Source: Paraphaeosphaeria minitans (lineage: Eukaryota; Ascomycota; Dothideomycetes; Pleosporales; Didymosphaeriaceae). Taken from it: a stretch of DNA of 64,000 bases. Under the pieces are notes generated by a model. It was not told the origin of the DNA. It made no database searches and worked only from the letters and a program-made list of their open reading frames with translations. Made by a program: the position numbers and the translations under genes. This document shows positions 33,533 through 45,907 of the stretch, in pieces (positions within the stretch are counted from its first letter, which is position 1; every line of letters begins with the position of its first letter). Where the stretch lies: assembly GCA_015832175.1 (NCBI GenBank), contig WJXW01000002.1, forward strand, positions 1,984,001 through 2,048,000, written 5' to 3'.

Positions 33533-35459
33533 ATGGCTACAGAATTTTTGGGTCAGCCAGTGTACGCTCCTCTGAACTCATCGCTCGATGAGATACGACT
33601 TCTCCGTCTATTACCAGGGAGCGATGAAGATAGGCTCCGTTGTACCTTAAGTATCGTCTCGTTAGACGACAGACCTCATTATGAGGCTTTATCCTATGTG
33701 TGGGGTGATGACCTCGAAGATACGTTCCCTATATCGCTCGGAGGGCACACGGTACAAATCAGGCGCAACCTCCACTCAGCTCTTAGAGGTATAAGATACC
33801 TTGATTGTGAACGCATCCTCTGGATAGATGCTCTGTGTATCGACCAAGAAAATGTTGAAGAAAGACATAGTAAGCTTACGAGTAAATTGAAGTGATGTCA
33901 TTTGCTCAGGTGCACAGCTCAAGTCGCCATCATGGGCGATATTTATTCCAAAGCTGATTGCGTTCTTGCGTACATCGGGGAGGATTTCGATGGCTGTGAC
34001 CGCGTAATGGACACCATGCGCTACATTTCCGAGAACGGCAGGATGCACTTCGACGGATCAGAAGATATGCTTCTACGGATCCACGGAGTTTCCGTTCTAA
34101 ACGGCGGCATACCCTGGGATCTAGTCTACAAATTCTTCGAGACCCCTTGGTTAGTCTTGAAAGTTTTATTCTGTATTATGCTGACTGTTGATGCAGGATA
34201 ACCCGCGTCTGGACTGCACAAGAATACGTCCTTGCCGAGTCTATGCTGGTTTACCGATCCCGCCTCTCGATCCCTCGCCAGACTCTCAACAACTTCGTGG
34301 ACTACGCGCCACGTCACGTAATGATTGGTTGCTGCGAGCTTCGTAAGGAACACGATATAGTTTTCCGCGACGAAGTTTTTCAGCAATGGCGTATACTTCA
34401 TGGGCCACCCGCACCAAATACGAGCATACTGCTTCCGCTAGAATACTACCGCATAAGAAAGTCAACGAAGCCACACGACAAGGTGTATGGTATGCTAGGA
34501 CTAGCAGGCGATGTCTATAAAAAGAGAATTAAAGCAGATGACACGATCAGTATTGAGGTATGTCAATCCTTTTTCAAAGTCGAAGGACAACAAATCGACA
34601 AGTACCTATTGAGAAGTAACCATCACAGGATCTTTTCACAAACGTGGTCCGTATAGAAAGCGAAGTGAGCGGACGACTAGACTTCCTGAGCTACTGCAGG
34701 GATCAGAATCTCGTCCTACCTTCTTGGGTTCCAGATTGGACATTCTACGACCAAACAAGGGAGAGTCAGCGTTATGATGAGCTCTACCTCGCTCGATACA
34801 AAGCAGATGGGAATCGCCCTTCTGGTGCATTCGTCCCGGGCGGTCGAAAGTTGCTGGTCACTATTGGTGTGCAACTAAGCACCGTGTACCGCCGGTATGG
34901 GCCGAGAGCAGAGTCACAACTACATGCTGGAAGCATTGCACACATGTGGAAGTGGACAACCGCACATCCAGTGTCAGCGTCCTATTACGGTGGCATGCAG
35001 GCCTTGGAACAGGCATTTTGGCTGACCATGTGCGGCGGCTTAGATGCGCTCTCTCGCCCAGACGAGGACGGATTTGCTTCGATGCCGTGGAAGTATAGGC
35101 GGCTGAAGCCTGTGGAATATGCCGAAGCAATGGAGCTGTGGAAAAAAGCTGTATATGGAGAATCAGAGTATGGGGATGCAAACATGTTGTTTGGGAGACT
35201 CACCTATGATAGGTGCTACGTGGTGATGGAGAGCGGTGCTATCGGGTTTGCACCTAGGGATGCTCGTCTGGGTGATATGATGGTCGCACTGCGTGGGGGA
35301 TCACTAGTTTACGTTCTCAGACCCGAGAGCTACTGCGGCTGGGGGCCACGCAAATACATGTTTGTGGGTGACGGGTACATGGATGGGTTCATGGACGGCG
35401 AGGCTTTTGTCAGCGTGGATGAAGGACTAGATGACTTGAGAGCGTTCACTCTAGTATAA
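33533..35459 (+). CDS. Heterokaryon incompatibility (HET) domain protein
   Basis: HET domain proteins trigger cell death when genetically different fungal cells fuse, or act in related immune-like signalling. Exons are 33533-33869, 33918-34149, 34197-34557 and 34629-35459; introns are 47-71 nt and the product is 586 aa. Ordered hallmarks: IRLLRLLPG, HYEALSYVWGD (about residue 55), LWIDALCIDQENVEERHTQV with the first junction inside, MGDIYSKADCVLAYIGE, and the FETPWITRVWTAQEYVLA block spanning the second junction. DKVYGMLGLAG follows, then a C-terminal half without known domain. No NACHT, ankyrin or WD repeats are attached. The first acceptor was chosen to keep phase; a TTTGCTCAG 8 nt upstream is out of frame. 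Confidence 0.9.
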
Positions 35460-35687
35460 GGGAGGCTGCATCACCATGGCTCCAAGACTAGGCAAGACGC
35501 ACGTGCTGGAGGGTGGCCACCATGCCAATCTTGGCGAAGCGTCGTCATGAGGCGCATGAACCGACCGACCCACAGCTTCATGCGTAACACTACCGTCTCG
35601 ACTGCGACCGCAATTATAGCAATCTGCCTGTACACTTCTTAGGCACTCGATATTTACAGCTGCGTCGCATCCTCCTTTCCACTGAAC

Positions 35688-37238
35688 ATGTCTGAGAAAC
35701 TAGTGGACGAGAAGGTAAGCAGCGACCAGTTGCCCCGCTACACTGTTCTCAACACTCGAGCTCTCGCCATGTGCTAACTAACATGATGCTCCCTAGCCCC
35801 CCAAGCTGGGCTCAGGCTCCGGCCACGAATCGCCCACCACCGCCCGCGAGCTGGATTTCGACGACGACGACGAGACTCCCGCAGCTCCTGGCGAGCAGGC
35901 CGCAGCCCCGCCTCCGCCGTCCAAATCACCTAAGCCAGGCGTCCGCTTCTCCGACGATGCCACCGAGATCCCCCCTGCGAAGCCACCGCGTCCAGTGAGC
36001 CCGCGGCAGACTGCTACAACCGCGTTGATCGAAGCGTTCCCTAACACAGACCCCACGGCTGTGAGGGGCATCCTCATGGCTAGTGATTGGAATGCCGACA
36101 AGGCCTTCGATGTGTTACTCAGTATGCGCACATTATCCGTCTGTGCATCAGCGCAAGGCAGCTGATCAGAACAGAATTGTCGGATCCCAATTACAAGGAC
36201 GAGCAAGCCCCTCCGCCTAAACCTCCGCGCCCGACAAAGAAGCCAATGACTCAACTCGAAGCAGACGAACAGTACGCCCGGCGACTGGCTGAGCAGTACA
36301 ATAGCGAGGGACACGGTTCGCGTTCCAGGGGCGATCCTCGACAGCCTCGCCAGCAACAACGCAGGGATTCACGTGAAGAAGAAGATCAGGGCCTGTTCAA
36401 TAAAGGTAATATCTTCCATCGCCTGTTCTTGCGGATGTTGTGGCTTATGAATAAACAGATGACCTTGACGAGATCAAGCAAACCCTCGAACAGGGTTTCA
36501 GGGGCGCGCAGACTACATTCACCAATTGGCTCCAGAACGTTAAGAAGAAGTTGGATGGCGCAGAGGACTTCGACCGTTATGGCAACGAGACCTACCGTCA
36601 GGATCAACGCCAGGACTTTGGTCCGTCGCAGTCAGATCAACTCCGTGGTATTCGTAGGTCTGCTGAGGCGCGCCGGTCTGCCGATCACAACCGTTACGAC
36701 AAAGACAATCATATGCTAGGTGACGACTTCGAAGCTCTCGAGCTGAGAGATGACGAGGGTACGTACAGCGCTACCATCGCATGAATTGTATTTGTGCTAA
36801 ATTCAACGGACAGTTCATCCCAATCAGCGATCAAATCGCCCACTTGCCAACCCCGACCTGTTCAAGCCTACCACTGTCTCACCACCGCAGACCGGACCCG
36901 TCGATGAAGTCGATGCCCTATACCGCAATCCGTCACCCAACGGCCAACAGACCGGCGTCACAGGCAACAAGTCAGGAGGCAAGAAATGGCAGCCTTTGAC
37001 CTCGGTGGCGCCGCACCCCGAATCCGACGAGCACGACCCATTCAGCCTTGGCGATAGCGACGACGAAGAGGCGAAGACGAAGGACATGAAGTCCGAGGAT
37101 ACAGAGCGACTAAAGAAGGCAGCTGAGGCCAAGAACGGGGATGAACCCGCGCCGGTTGGGCTGACACCTGCTGGACGGAGTGGCAGTGTCGGTCAGAAAG
37201 ATGCAGCAGCTGAGGCACTTCTGAAGGACGCCAAGTAG
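35688..37238 (+). CDS. CUE5: CUE5-type ubiquitin-binding selective-autophagy receptor
   Basis: Adaptor that links ubiquitinated aggregates and inactive proteasomes to Atg8. Exons are 35688-35714, 35797-36121, 36175-36405, 36459-36758 and 36814-37238, all in phase, giving 435 aa. The CUE domain lies at about 84-118 (TALIEAFPNTDPTAVRGILM, then DWNADKAFDVLL); a Met-Phe-Pro-type surface is replaced by Ala-Phe-Pro. Proline-rich linkers flank it. The C-terminal part contains KKWQPLTSV with WQPL at 353-356, the same tetrapeptide known as the Atg8-interacting motif of yeast Cue5. An acidic DPFSLGDSDDEE follows. The first exon has only nine codons. Confidence 0.9.
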
Positions 37239-38948
37239 GCGTTAGGTGTAATTGGGCTTCTTGCAGAGATTTCCCGTGGCTATGATGGAATTCGCCGCTC
37301 TTAACTATGGATGAATCAGGAGATATTTTTCAGCTCCCATGATATGATTTGTTTAGACTGAAATATCTTCGACAAAGCATTGCGGGGTTTCTTATGTGAC
37401 GTGAGCGCTGCTGCTACATTGTTTGGGCAAGGGCCATGTCGGGTTGTGCACATACCCTCCTTCACCCCTAATTCTGCTGTCGGGTACTAATTGCACCTGC
37501 CATGAGCAAACAGTACACGCATACAGCAAAAGCAGTCAGCAGTCCAGCTTCGAGCAGGGAAGAGTAAAGTTCACAATGAAGTGCCTGAAAAGAAACTGTT
37601 GAACTGCACTGCGATTAGTAGCCTGAGAAATCCAGTTGTAGTGATATCAGTCAACATGATATGTACTTGGACACTTCTTGCATTTGTCAATGATCTACAT
37701 ATCTACGAGGTGGACCGAACTTCCAGTCATGACATTGCAAAAACCGTCTTCTCTCCTGAAATATGACCTGCCACTTTTCCAACCGTCGACATGTCAAGCT
37801 ATTGCTGCCCGTGTCAAAGCCCTAGCCATGTGGATTTGTAACGTGAACAATTGTGAGATTTAAGTTGAAGTCGGCGAATCCAATTGATTCCCTGGAACGC
37901 GGTCAGAGAGCCCGCGTATCTCTCGAAGTTCGAAGCGTGATCGGTGAAGTATATTTGACCCGCGCCGTAGTCGCTCGTTCATAATTTGCGCACGGTGGTC
38001 ATCTAGAGCGAATCGTAAGGTTACAGCCATAATGCGAACATCGTCTTGCAAGCCGAGACAGAGGAAAATAGCATCGAAGTATATGCCAGCTGCAGGTGAG
38101 GCACAAGATTGATTGTTGGGAAAGAGAATTCGAAAACCGAGACTCCTGGCGGTTCGTATGTCAGTTGGAGTAGATGGACATGGTCTAGTTTTTGCCGAGC
38201 TGTTTGTGAGGGTGTGAATGTTGAGTGCCCGTATATGCACATCTGCGAGCTTAACACCAACTCCGAAGATGTTATGGTCGAGCAGGATCGTGACATAGTG
38301 TGGATCGGGCATGCTCACTTCGAGGTCTTGATAAGTCATATGGAACTCACCACGCAGGAAGGTGCGAAGAGGTCATTCATGGAGCGAACGCCCTTCAACT
38401 CGCGGGTCTCAGACGCGCCAGTTAAGAAGACCAAGCTAGGAACACCGATGACCTTTGTCGAGTGCACTGTGTCCCCGTCGAAAAATGGGAATAGATCACT
38501 TCACGAAGCTATCGAGGGAGCTTCGCGTGGGAGGCGGGGAGAAAGCTTTGGAGCCTGGGATTGTTCTAGCAGATGCTTGTGAGTATGGGTGCAATCAAGG
38601 GCTGCGTGTGATTTTATGGGTGAGCGTAGACGTAAAATTCATTGTGTAGTGAAACCGCTGAACTTCGCGACAAATTGGGGCTAAATCGCGGTAGAAGCGG
38701 TCGAGGTAGAAGGGTAGTAGCAGTGAAGTACGAGAGTATTCGAACCATCATGAGATTTGCACACAAACATGAACCTAATGCACGACCAAGCCCAGCCAAG
38801 GTACAAGTATTTAAAAAGATGAAAAGCAGATAATGCTATGTTCTCAAGCGCAACCCAATGCAACCAGGTGCGGATCGAAAGTGCGTGGGAATCGATTGCA
38901 AAACTGCAACCGATTGGTCAACATGCTATTGAAGACGACGCCTCGCAG
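37239..38948. other. Gene-poor 1.7-kb region
   Basis: Convergent space between CUE5 and the minus-strand gene ending at 38949. A 159-aa minus-strand frame (37860-38339) and a 157-aa plus-strand frame overlap each other; neither shows a family pattern, so I call neither. Confidence 0.4.
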
Positions 38949-40289
38949 TCACACGCACTGTCGCTTTGCACTAACTTCTCCAGTCTCTTCGTGCGGGCGT
39001 TTACCTGTAGTACTACCAAACTCCTCAAGCCTAAGGCTGCGATCAGGGTTGTGGAGAAGCCAGTCGTGTGGAGTTGTCTTCTCCCACGAAAAGCCATTAT
39101 TGTTGTACTGTGCGTCACTCGTGCTGTCCCCGAGAATTTGGAGGTGAGTTTCCCGGTAAGCCCTGAGCTCCTCTTCCGTTTTCTCCATCTTTTCCTGTGC
39201 AGCGAGTTGCCTCCTCCTTCTTTGATCATTTGACCCTTTCTGCGAATCTTTCTCCTTGTCATAAGATAGCGGATGATTCACGAGTAGCTTGATCTTCCAG
39301 TCCTCATATAGCACATCTTTGCAGGCGCGTTTGTTCCACGATAATACTTTGACCACATTCCGTATGCGCCCCTCACACGTTGCTGTCCGATCGGGCTCAA
39401 GCTGATGGCTTGCTTTCAGCGCCTTGTTGAAAGCTGGAGGTCCGCGAAAGCCATTCTTGCAACGGTCCATAAGCGCAGTGAAGATCTCGCGGCTGCATGA
39501 TTCGATGAGGAGCGGATCGATGCTTTCAGATGAGAAGAGACGACGGTGGTGCGAGGTTGCAGTGTCTTTTGTATCTTTGGTGTTATTCATGGAGATTATG
39601 AGCTGTTCGACCCATAATTCGGCGTTGATTTCGACATAGGCGATACTGTCATCTGTGTGAGGATCGAGATAGGGTGGTTCGTACACTTTGCGCCGATAAT
39701 CACGAGCGTGTTGCCACTGACTGAGAGGTTGAGCAGAAGTTGCCTCCCAGATTTTCGGATGCGCAGATTGGCCTTCTTGAGGAGTACATGTCGGTACTTG
39801 CCCGTATGTCATTGAAGTGGCAAAACCGACCCCGTGACTAGGTTTTTGATCGTCGAAACCCAGATGTAAATTTGATGCCGATGGCGTTAGCGTTTCGGGA
39901 TTCGAAGATTGGTGGCTAGCGAATTTTTGCAGTGACAAATTAGAGCAAGGGGAGGAACCAAAGCCTCCAGAAATGTATGGATTCGGTCTGAGATAGTGAT
40001 CAGGAGGTGTCCAGTGTTGTTCGGTGGTGATCACCTTTCCCTGTTTTGGTGAAGCTTTATGTGCCAATGCACGTGTAGGCACGGGCGAAACCTTCGCAGT
40101 ACGCTCAAAGATAGGCATCTGCGAGTTGTAACTAGAAGGTGTGCAAGACCGTAATGATATTCCTGCCGTCATTGAACCCAGGTGAGAATGTTCATCTACT
40201 GCGTCTTGTTCGATCCCTGTTCGAGATGTAGGTTCGCGATTCATGCCGTTATAGCCGTGTTGAGCGTAAATGCTCTGTCCTTCGATCAT
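38949..40289 (-). CDS. Uncharacterised fungal protein, 446 aa
   Basis: A single long frame starting at an ATG at 40289. The first 200 residues are Ser/Thr/Pro/Gln-rich and probably disordered. From about 210 on there is an ordered helical part: DDSIAYVEINAELWVEQLII, SIDPLLIESCSREIFTALMD, then RIRNVVKVLSWNKRACKDVL. A strongly charged Lys/Arg/Glu coiled-coil-like stretch (about 360-400) and a basic tail (GKRPHEETGEVSAKRQCV) follow, which could act as a nuclear signal. No domain I can name; a nuclear or chromatin role is a guess from composition. Codon use and open length support a real gene. Confidence 0.62.
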   Translation of the reverse strand: MIEGQSIYAQHGYNGMNREPTSRTGIEQDAVDEHSHLGSMTAGISLRSCTPSSYNSQMPIFERTAKVSPVPTRALAHKASPKQGKVITTEQHWTPPDHYLRPNPYISGGFGSSPCSNLSLQKFASHQSSNPETLTPSASNLHLGFDDQKPSHGVGFATSMTYGQVPTCTPQEGQSAHPKIWEATSAQPLSQWQHARDYRRKVYEPPYLDPHTDDSIAYVEINAELWVEQLIISMNNTKDTKDTATSHHRRLFSSESIDPLLIESCSREIFTALMDRCKNGFRGPPAFNKALKASHQLEPDRTATCEGRIRNVVKVLSWNKRACKDVLYEDWKIKLLVNHPLSYDKEKDSQKGSNDQRRRRQLAAQEKMEKTEEELRAYRETHLQILGDSTSDAQYNNNGFSWEKTTPHDWLLHNPDRSLRLEEFGSTTGKRPHEETGEVSAKRQCV

Positions 40290-41778
40290 GTGCGTAGTGG
40301 TTGTTGAATGTGAGGAAATAACGCAGCGGCGAAAATTTTTTAGTCAAGCAAGTGTATGATTGTGAGAGTGAGGGACCCAGCGACTTGTTTGATTGCAACA
40401 GAAGATGAAGATGAAGAGTCAGAAGCTGAAGGAGATGTAGGAGACTGTATATATGTTTCCCTGGTCAGGATGCAGAATGTGTGAAGCTCTATGTGACTTC
40501 TTTTTGGCTATAAGCCACAATCTTGAATTATACTGCAGGTACCATTCAAGGCGGTCTTGGTCACTTCCGCTAAGCTCGGCCCTGATCCAGTATCTTCTTC
40601 CAATGTACTGTATAATGTTATTGAAGCGCAAGAGTCCAAAGCCGCCTTTGAGTTAGATATAACAGGCGAAGGATCTCTTAATCACTGGATCCAAATGGAG
40701 CGTGCAATCTTCAGCTAGACCTTGATTACCCTTCACACATTCTCCTTGAGTGAATAGTGTAACGTGGACAGCCGGAGATGTGTCTGTGAGTTACACAGGT
40801 GTGAAATTCACACTTCTGCTTCTCGTCTGCTCGAAAATCCAAATCGAGCCATACCTAGGCTGTCTTGGTAAATCTCAGCGACGAAGATGTCCTAGCGTCT
40901 TCGCGAATGACGATGAGACTTTCCGGTTGTGGGCAACTCGCAGGCAGAAGCGCTGGGTTATTGAAGGTATTCAAGAGTGCACCATGTAATGATAATAGAA
41001 ATGGGTTCGGTGGTTGAACTGTGAAGGGAAGAACGTTAAGTAGATATATACCGTAGTTGGTTGAGCAGCTTCAAACGGGAAAGCGCATGAACCACCCCGG
41101 CGTGGGGCACGTAGGTACCTAGGTTTGCGCTGCGCGTGACCCTCGGCGCACTACTTCGTGATGCTTGTTGAATCATGATCCCAATAATGCTGCAGCCCAG
41201 CCTCCAATTTGCATTCCTCGCAGTGCTATTGTCCACACGTCAAGATCGTCATATCCCGGTTCGCTAATTCGAGGCTGAAACCCAGGGGCGGGACACTGCA
41301 CCTCCGCATTCACGATCCGCATCACCTTCGACTTTCAATCACCAGCTTCATGACTATCCCACTCTTGAAGGCTATCACTTTTATTTACAAACTTCCAAGC
41401 TACCATATACACGCCTTACGCTCTTCACTGATGGCTTCAAAGTCCGACATTGCACTAATATGGCGCGAGCGCTTACCTGCCCACTGAAGAGGCTTGAGAC
41501 GTTCCACGTTCGGAACCTAAGCATCCGCCAACACAGTGTCTCAGGCCTGTCAGAAGGCTCAAGCCTTCGGCAAGTACGCATTTCCATATATTCTGTGCTC
41601 CTGGCGCGTGGCCTGATCTTACTCTACCCACTCATTCGCTGTTGCCTCAGTCAATTCCTTAGGTGGCAATCGGTTGTCATCCTAACACTTTCTTTTCGTC
41701 TTGGTGCTGGCACTTTTCTTTGTTGATATATTTTCTTCCTGTCAAGCTTGAAGCTTACTACCAACGCCAATCGCCATC
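40290..41778. other. Gene-poor region, divergent promoters
   Basis: Between the 446-aa protein gene (minus) and the small secreted protein gene (plus). Only short frames. A pyrimidine-rich leader at 41690-41760 precedes the latter's start. Confidence 0.4.
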
Positions 41779-42261
41779 ATGCAGCTCTTCGCCAGCCTTC
41801 TCGTCGCTGTCTCCGTTTTCCGTGCGGCCATGGGTGCGCGGGACAAGTTCCCAGCTGCCGTACTTGTTCAACGACAGACGAACCCGCTTCCCACCACTCA
41901 AGTCGGCGATGCATGCCTAGACTACTCTATCACCGCCAATATGTCGACCATCAGCGCAAACTCCTCCTACCGCACTGCATTCATACAGAAAGCGCCTGTC
42001 GGAACTATCTTTACCTCGCGAATGCTCAATGCCGCCCAAGCCAAACTCCCGGCACTCACAGCGAACGTAGCTCTCAACCAACAATGTGGAAACCTGACTG
42101 AGCTCGCACTTAGTGAGGCTGCCAACAACTTCACAAAGGGAATCATCGGCCAATACAGTACTGAGGGTCTACCCATTGGTATCAGGGCCGGTCCCGAAGT
42201 CTTGGTTATCGTCGGCTGTATATCTGCATTCTTTTCTATGATCTGGGTCTTCGCCGGATAA
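41779..42261 (+). CDS. Small secreted protein with C-terminal hydrophobic tail
   Basis: A single-exon 160-aa protein. The signal peptide is MQLFASLLVAVSVFRAAMGA (cleavage near 20). The mature part has two Cys (ACLDYS and NQQCGNL), three N-glycosylation sequons (NMS, NSS, NLT) and a small Ala/Thr-rich body. RAGPEVLVIVGCISAFFSMI at the C-terminus forms a 20-residue hydrophobic segment ending at the chain end, so it is either tail-anchored in the membrane or a GPI-attachment signal. The family appears to be a conserved fungal surface protein of unknown role. Confidence 0.72.
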   Translation: MQLFASLLVAVSVFRAAMGARDKFPAAVLVQRQTNPLPTTQVGDACLDYSITANMSTISANSSYRTAFIQKAPVGTIFTSRMLNAAQAKLPALTANVALNQQCGNLTELALSEAANNFTKGIIGQYSTEGLPIGIRAGPEVLVIVGCISAFFSMIWVFAG

Positions 42262-43453
42262 AGGATTGAGCATCAAGAGACGGAGGAGAAGTTCATCTCA
42301 TGCAGCAGTATAGTCACCTATGGTATGTTCTTCTAAGTCGGCGAGGGTCCGAAAGGGACTCGCGGGGTGCCAGTTTGGAAGGGACTGCTCAACCACAATT
42401 GTTCTAAGATATCCAAGATGAACGAATAAGAAGGATTGGCACAAATTTGGTGACATTGTGCTCCATACATGATGAAAGAACTCACTTGCAAGGTGCACAA
42501 GAATGGTGATTGATGTGACAACTTTTGAGGGCAGTGGGACTGTTGTTCCTACATATTAGCGATGCTTTACAGGAACGAAGGTCAACGTATGTACAGCCTT
42601 CTTGTGCATTTGATGGACGGGAAATAAAAGCACCAGCGATCCAGGAGGATTGCTCCTGCGGACAAGGCGCTCCCACAAGTTCGAGACCCTGCACACAAAT
42701 GGCGCTAGCGTACCAAATTGCGAAAGTCCAGCTCGCCACAACCAACATCACGGTACAACAACTTTTGTCGGTGCCCTACCGTGATCTCTATGAACATCAC
42801 ATCTGCATGCTTTCCTCACATGCTCAGTTGCACCCGTCGACGCTCTCATAACTTATCCGAAGCGACGCATCATGACGTTTCTGAGGACGCGATTCGAGCT
42901 CAACAGCTCCAAGCCTAGCTCACATTGCATTGCGCAGATCCTACAATGTGTTCATCAAAGTGCTTTGCAGTCTTGGACAGATTCATCGAAGCCGAAAGAT
43001 CTTCAGCCGCCAGTACGAACACCCTCGAAGGGGAACCCTTCCTTGCGGCAGCCCTGAATGTGAAGATTGCGTCTCTAATTGGGTTTGAGGTCTAACCAAC
43101 CGTCGATTCAAAACGGCACCACGGCACCGCCGTGGGCCTAGTGAGGCATCCTTGACGATAGCTCATGGAGAAGGTCCTCGATTGCGTAAGCGTAAGCTGT
43201 CAGGTGCTTATCCGCTAACGCTTAATAGCTCGAATCCCGCTGTCCGAGTGTCTCGTACAAAGCCACAAGGTTACGCCGAATCGCGTTTCCATGCGATCGC
43301 CACGAGGGAGCGTGATTCTCGAAAGTTTGTTCGTAGTTCCTTAATAGAGGCATCGTCCCCAAATTACGCCAGCGTTGGCTCTGTGGTGCTGTCCAAACTG
43401 AAGGCTCGTCTCTGATGCGAGGCTGCTGCTGCTAAGCTGGTTTGCGCCTCACG
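42262..43453. other. Gene-poor region
   Basis: Small frames on both strands without conserved features; promoter of the seven-TM receptor gene at the right end. Confidence 0.4.
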
Positions 43454-44927
43454 ATGGAATCCGCTTTTGCCGCGATCTACGACCACCCTCCAGATCCGAA
43501 CGATCCAAAACCGATATACAATGAACCGGAGACCATCTATGGCGCAACGCTGCCCTTCCACGTCAGTGATAGCGATCGTGCCTTTGGTCGTGTGGGCAAC
43601 ATGCTGAAATCAATCAGATTCTTACATGGGTTGCTATTGCCTTGCGTGTCTACATGCGATATCGGGTCGTTCGAGCGCCAGGTTGGGATGATTTGTTGAT
43701 TACGATCAGTGGTGTGTTCAACTTGGCGGCGCTGATTGCTTTCTATGGCGGTATGTCTCCCTCTCTACCATTGAAATGTATGGTGCGTTCCAGGTTGCTG
43801 ACGAGAATTTCCAGGTTTCCATTTTGGTCTCGGTAAACACCTGTACTACGTTGCCCCAAACGATTTCGTTACGCTGTTCAAGTTCCTCTATATACAACAC
43901 GCGGCCTACTACACGTGTGCTGGCATTATCAAGCTCTCGTTGCTCTGCCAATATTTGCGACTCTTCCAGAAGGGCATTGTTCGCCAAATATGCGTTATAC
44001 TCCTGGGACTGACTAGCCTGTGGGCATTCTTCTGGTTCTTCCAAGGCTGGTTTCCATGCTTCCCTATCTCGGGCTTCTGGGACCGAACACGAATTCCACC
44101 AGCCAAATGTTGGGGCACAGGTTTCGGCAACGTAGAAGACTCCCTCGCTGCTTTTGTGGCTTTCGCTGCATCAAACATGACGCTGGACACGATAATATTC
44201 TTCATCCCGATGACGCTATATTTTAAGCCTTCAACTACAGGTTCAAAACAAGTTCTTGCACTTCTCATGCTCTTCCTGCTGGGTTCAGTGTAAGTCGCTA
44301 TTGAACAGATATCTGTTGCTGCTGACCATCCTTGTGTAGTGTTCTTCTCATGTCTGTCCTTCGGCTCTGGACAGTAGTACGTCACAATAAATCCGCGGTG
44401 ACCTTGCTAGATTTCACATGGTGTACGAAACCCCGGGGTACAAAGTGGTTGTTTTCTGCTGCCATTAATGTCTGGAATTCTCAGACTTTGGTAACAAGCT
44501 GGAACTAAAACACACTCTCAACCCAGTTTCCTCATATTTCGACCATTTCGCTGACTTCGTCCCCCACACTATAGGGTACCCTCTCACCATGATTCTAGCC
44601 TCTCTGGAAATCGACTTCGCCATCATCTGCGCCTCCATTCCGATCTTCTGGCCTCTCATCGCCAACTCTCTTCCACAGATCTTCGTCACACAAGAAGTGA
44701 GGGTGACGCATCACCAACGCCTACCAGATAGCACGAACACGGATTACGAGCTGGACAGGACGTCCTCTATCAAGAGTAGCGGCGGGGACAGTCAAGAGAA
44801 TCTGAGAAAAATGCACGATCAGCCGAAAACAGACTACAATGATCCGTTCATCATCGAACATGTGACAGGCAAGCTCGAAAACAATGCGCAGGTAGTCAGC
44901 GAAAATCAGAAAAAACGTCGGAAATAG
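43454..44927 (+). CDS. Fungal rhodopsin-domain (PTH11-like) seven-TM receptor
   Basis: Integral membrane protein of the large Pezizomycotina-specific family related to PTH11-type receptors. Exons are 43454-43561, 43618-43750, 43815-44289, 44340-44422 and 44575-44927, all in phase, giving 383 aa. Landmarks: ILTWVAIALRVYMRYR (TM1), APGWDDLLITISG (the conserved W-D-D after TM1), GFHFGLGKHLYYV, FKFLYIQHAAYYTCAGIIKL with the Lys-Leu-Ser helix 3 end, LCQYLRLF, then GKCW-like PPAKCWGTGFGNVED and NMTLDTIIFFIPM. The last helix pair is ASLEIDFAIICASIPIFWPL. There is a 100-residue hydrophilic cytosolic tail. There is no CFEM domain. The donor of intron 1 (GTCAGT) is the weakest, so the first exon is the least certain part. 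Confidence 0.83.
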
Positions 44928-45881
44928 AGCTGTCTAAACAGCGAAAAGGCCTTTTTTTCTTCTCCAGTGCTTCATGAGATTTTGCGCAAGTGATATCATA
45001 GCCGGTCTACACGTGCGAGAACACCGGCTTGTGAGTTACACAACGTAGCCTGGAAGAACACAGCCGGAGAAATGATCTTTCGGATCTCTTCATACGAGCT
45101 CGCGAAGAGACCATGGCTGCGACAATGTTTAGGTGTTATTTCTTCGCAGCGAAAGGGCACTTTCAGTATGCACCCCCTGCCACAGACATCAGATCTGCAC
45201 ATCGCCTCAGCACGAAAATATCTCGAGGCGATTGAAGCCAAATCGACCGCACCCGCTCATATCCGTGTGCTGCGAAATCTGCGCTAAAAAGCAATCCTCC
45301 TCGCATGTCTAGGGCGTCAAAGCATTGACGCATTGGGCGTTTGTTCAGGTTGGGATGTCGCTCTCAGCACGTTCCCACCTCCAAACCCTCTTCACCGCGC
45401 TCGCAATCCAAGCGTTTCTTTCCCGCCGTCGGTGTCGACGTCGCATCCTCCAACAAGCAATGTTTACCTGGATCTCCATCAGCAGCCATTAGAGTCGGGT
45501 TCACACCCTGCATTACGCCCACGCGGCCCTTCACCTCGGAACACCAGGGCGACGCAAATCACCAGCAATACACATGCTGAAGCAGCGATGATGAACGGTC
45601 TCCTCTTGAATCGCCGTATCCCGTCATTTTCTGAACATCCGGGAGGTTTTCGCCATCTGCTTCGATGTTCCGTCAAGGGGCCATTCCATCGCCGCCTACT
45701 GGATTTCTTGGACATCACATTCGGTAGGTAGGGTGGCCTTGTAGGGCTGTAGACCTTAGCTCACGATCACCTCTCTAACGTGCTCGATATGTTTGCTTCG
45801 AGCGACGCGTTGACACCGCGCGGGAATCTCGTCGTGGCTGGTTCTAACTCGGGTAGATACCTAGAAGCTTCCTTTTCGCTG

Positions 45882-45907
45882 CTCGCTGCTGTTGCTGCTG
45901 CTGCTGC
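45882..45907. repeat. Short GCT trinucleotide repeat
   Basis: Imperfect run of GCT units (GCTGCTGTTGCTGCTGCTGC at its core) in non-coding sequence. Confidence 0.7.

Noticed and set aside
37860..38339. A 159-aa minus-strand frame in the gap after CUE5
   Set aside because: No recognised domain, no supporting introns, and overlapped by a similar-sized frame on the opposite strand.
45333..45731. A 132-aa plus-strand frame in the long gap
   Set aside because: Pro/Ser/Arg-rich without conserved pattern; frames of similar length occur on the other strand.
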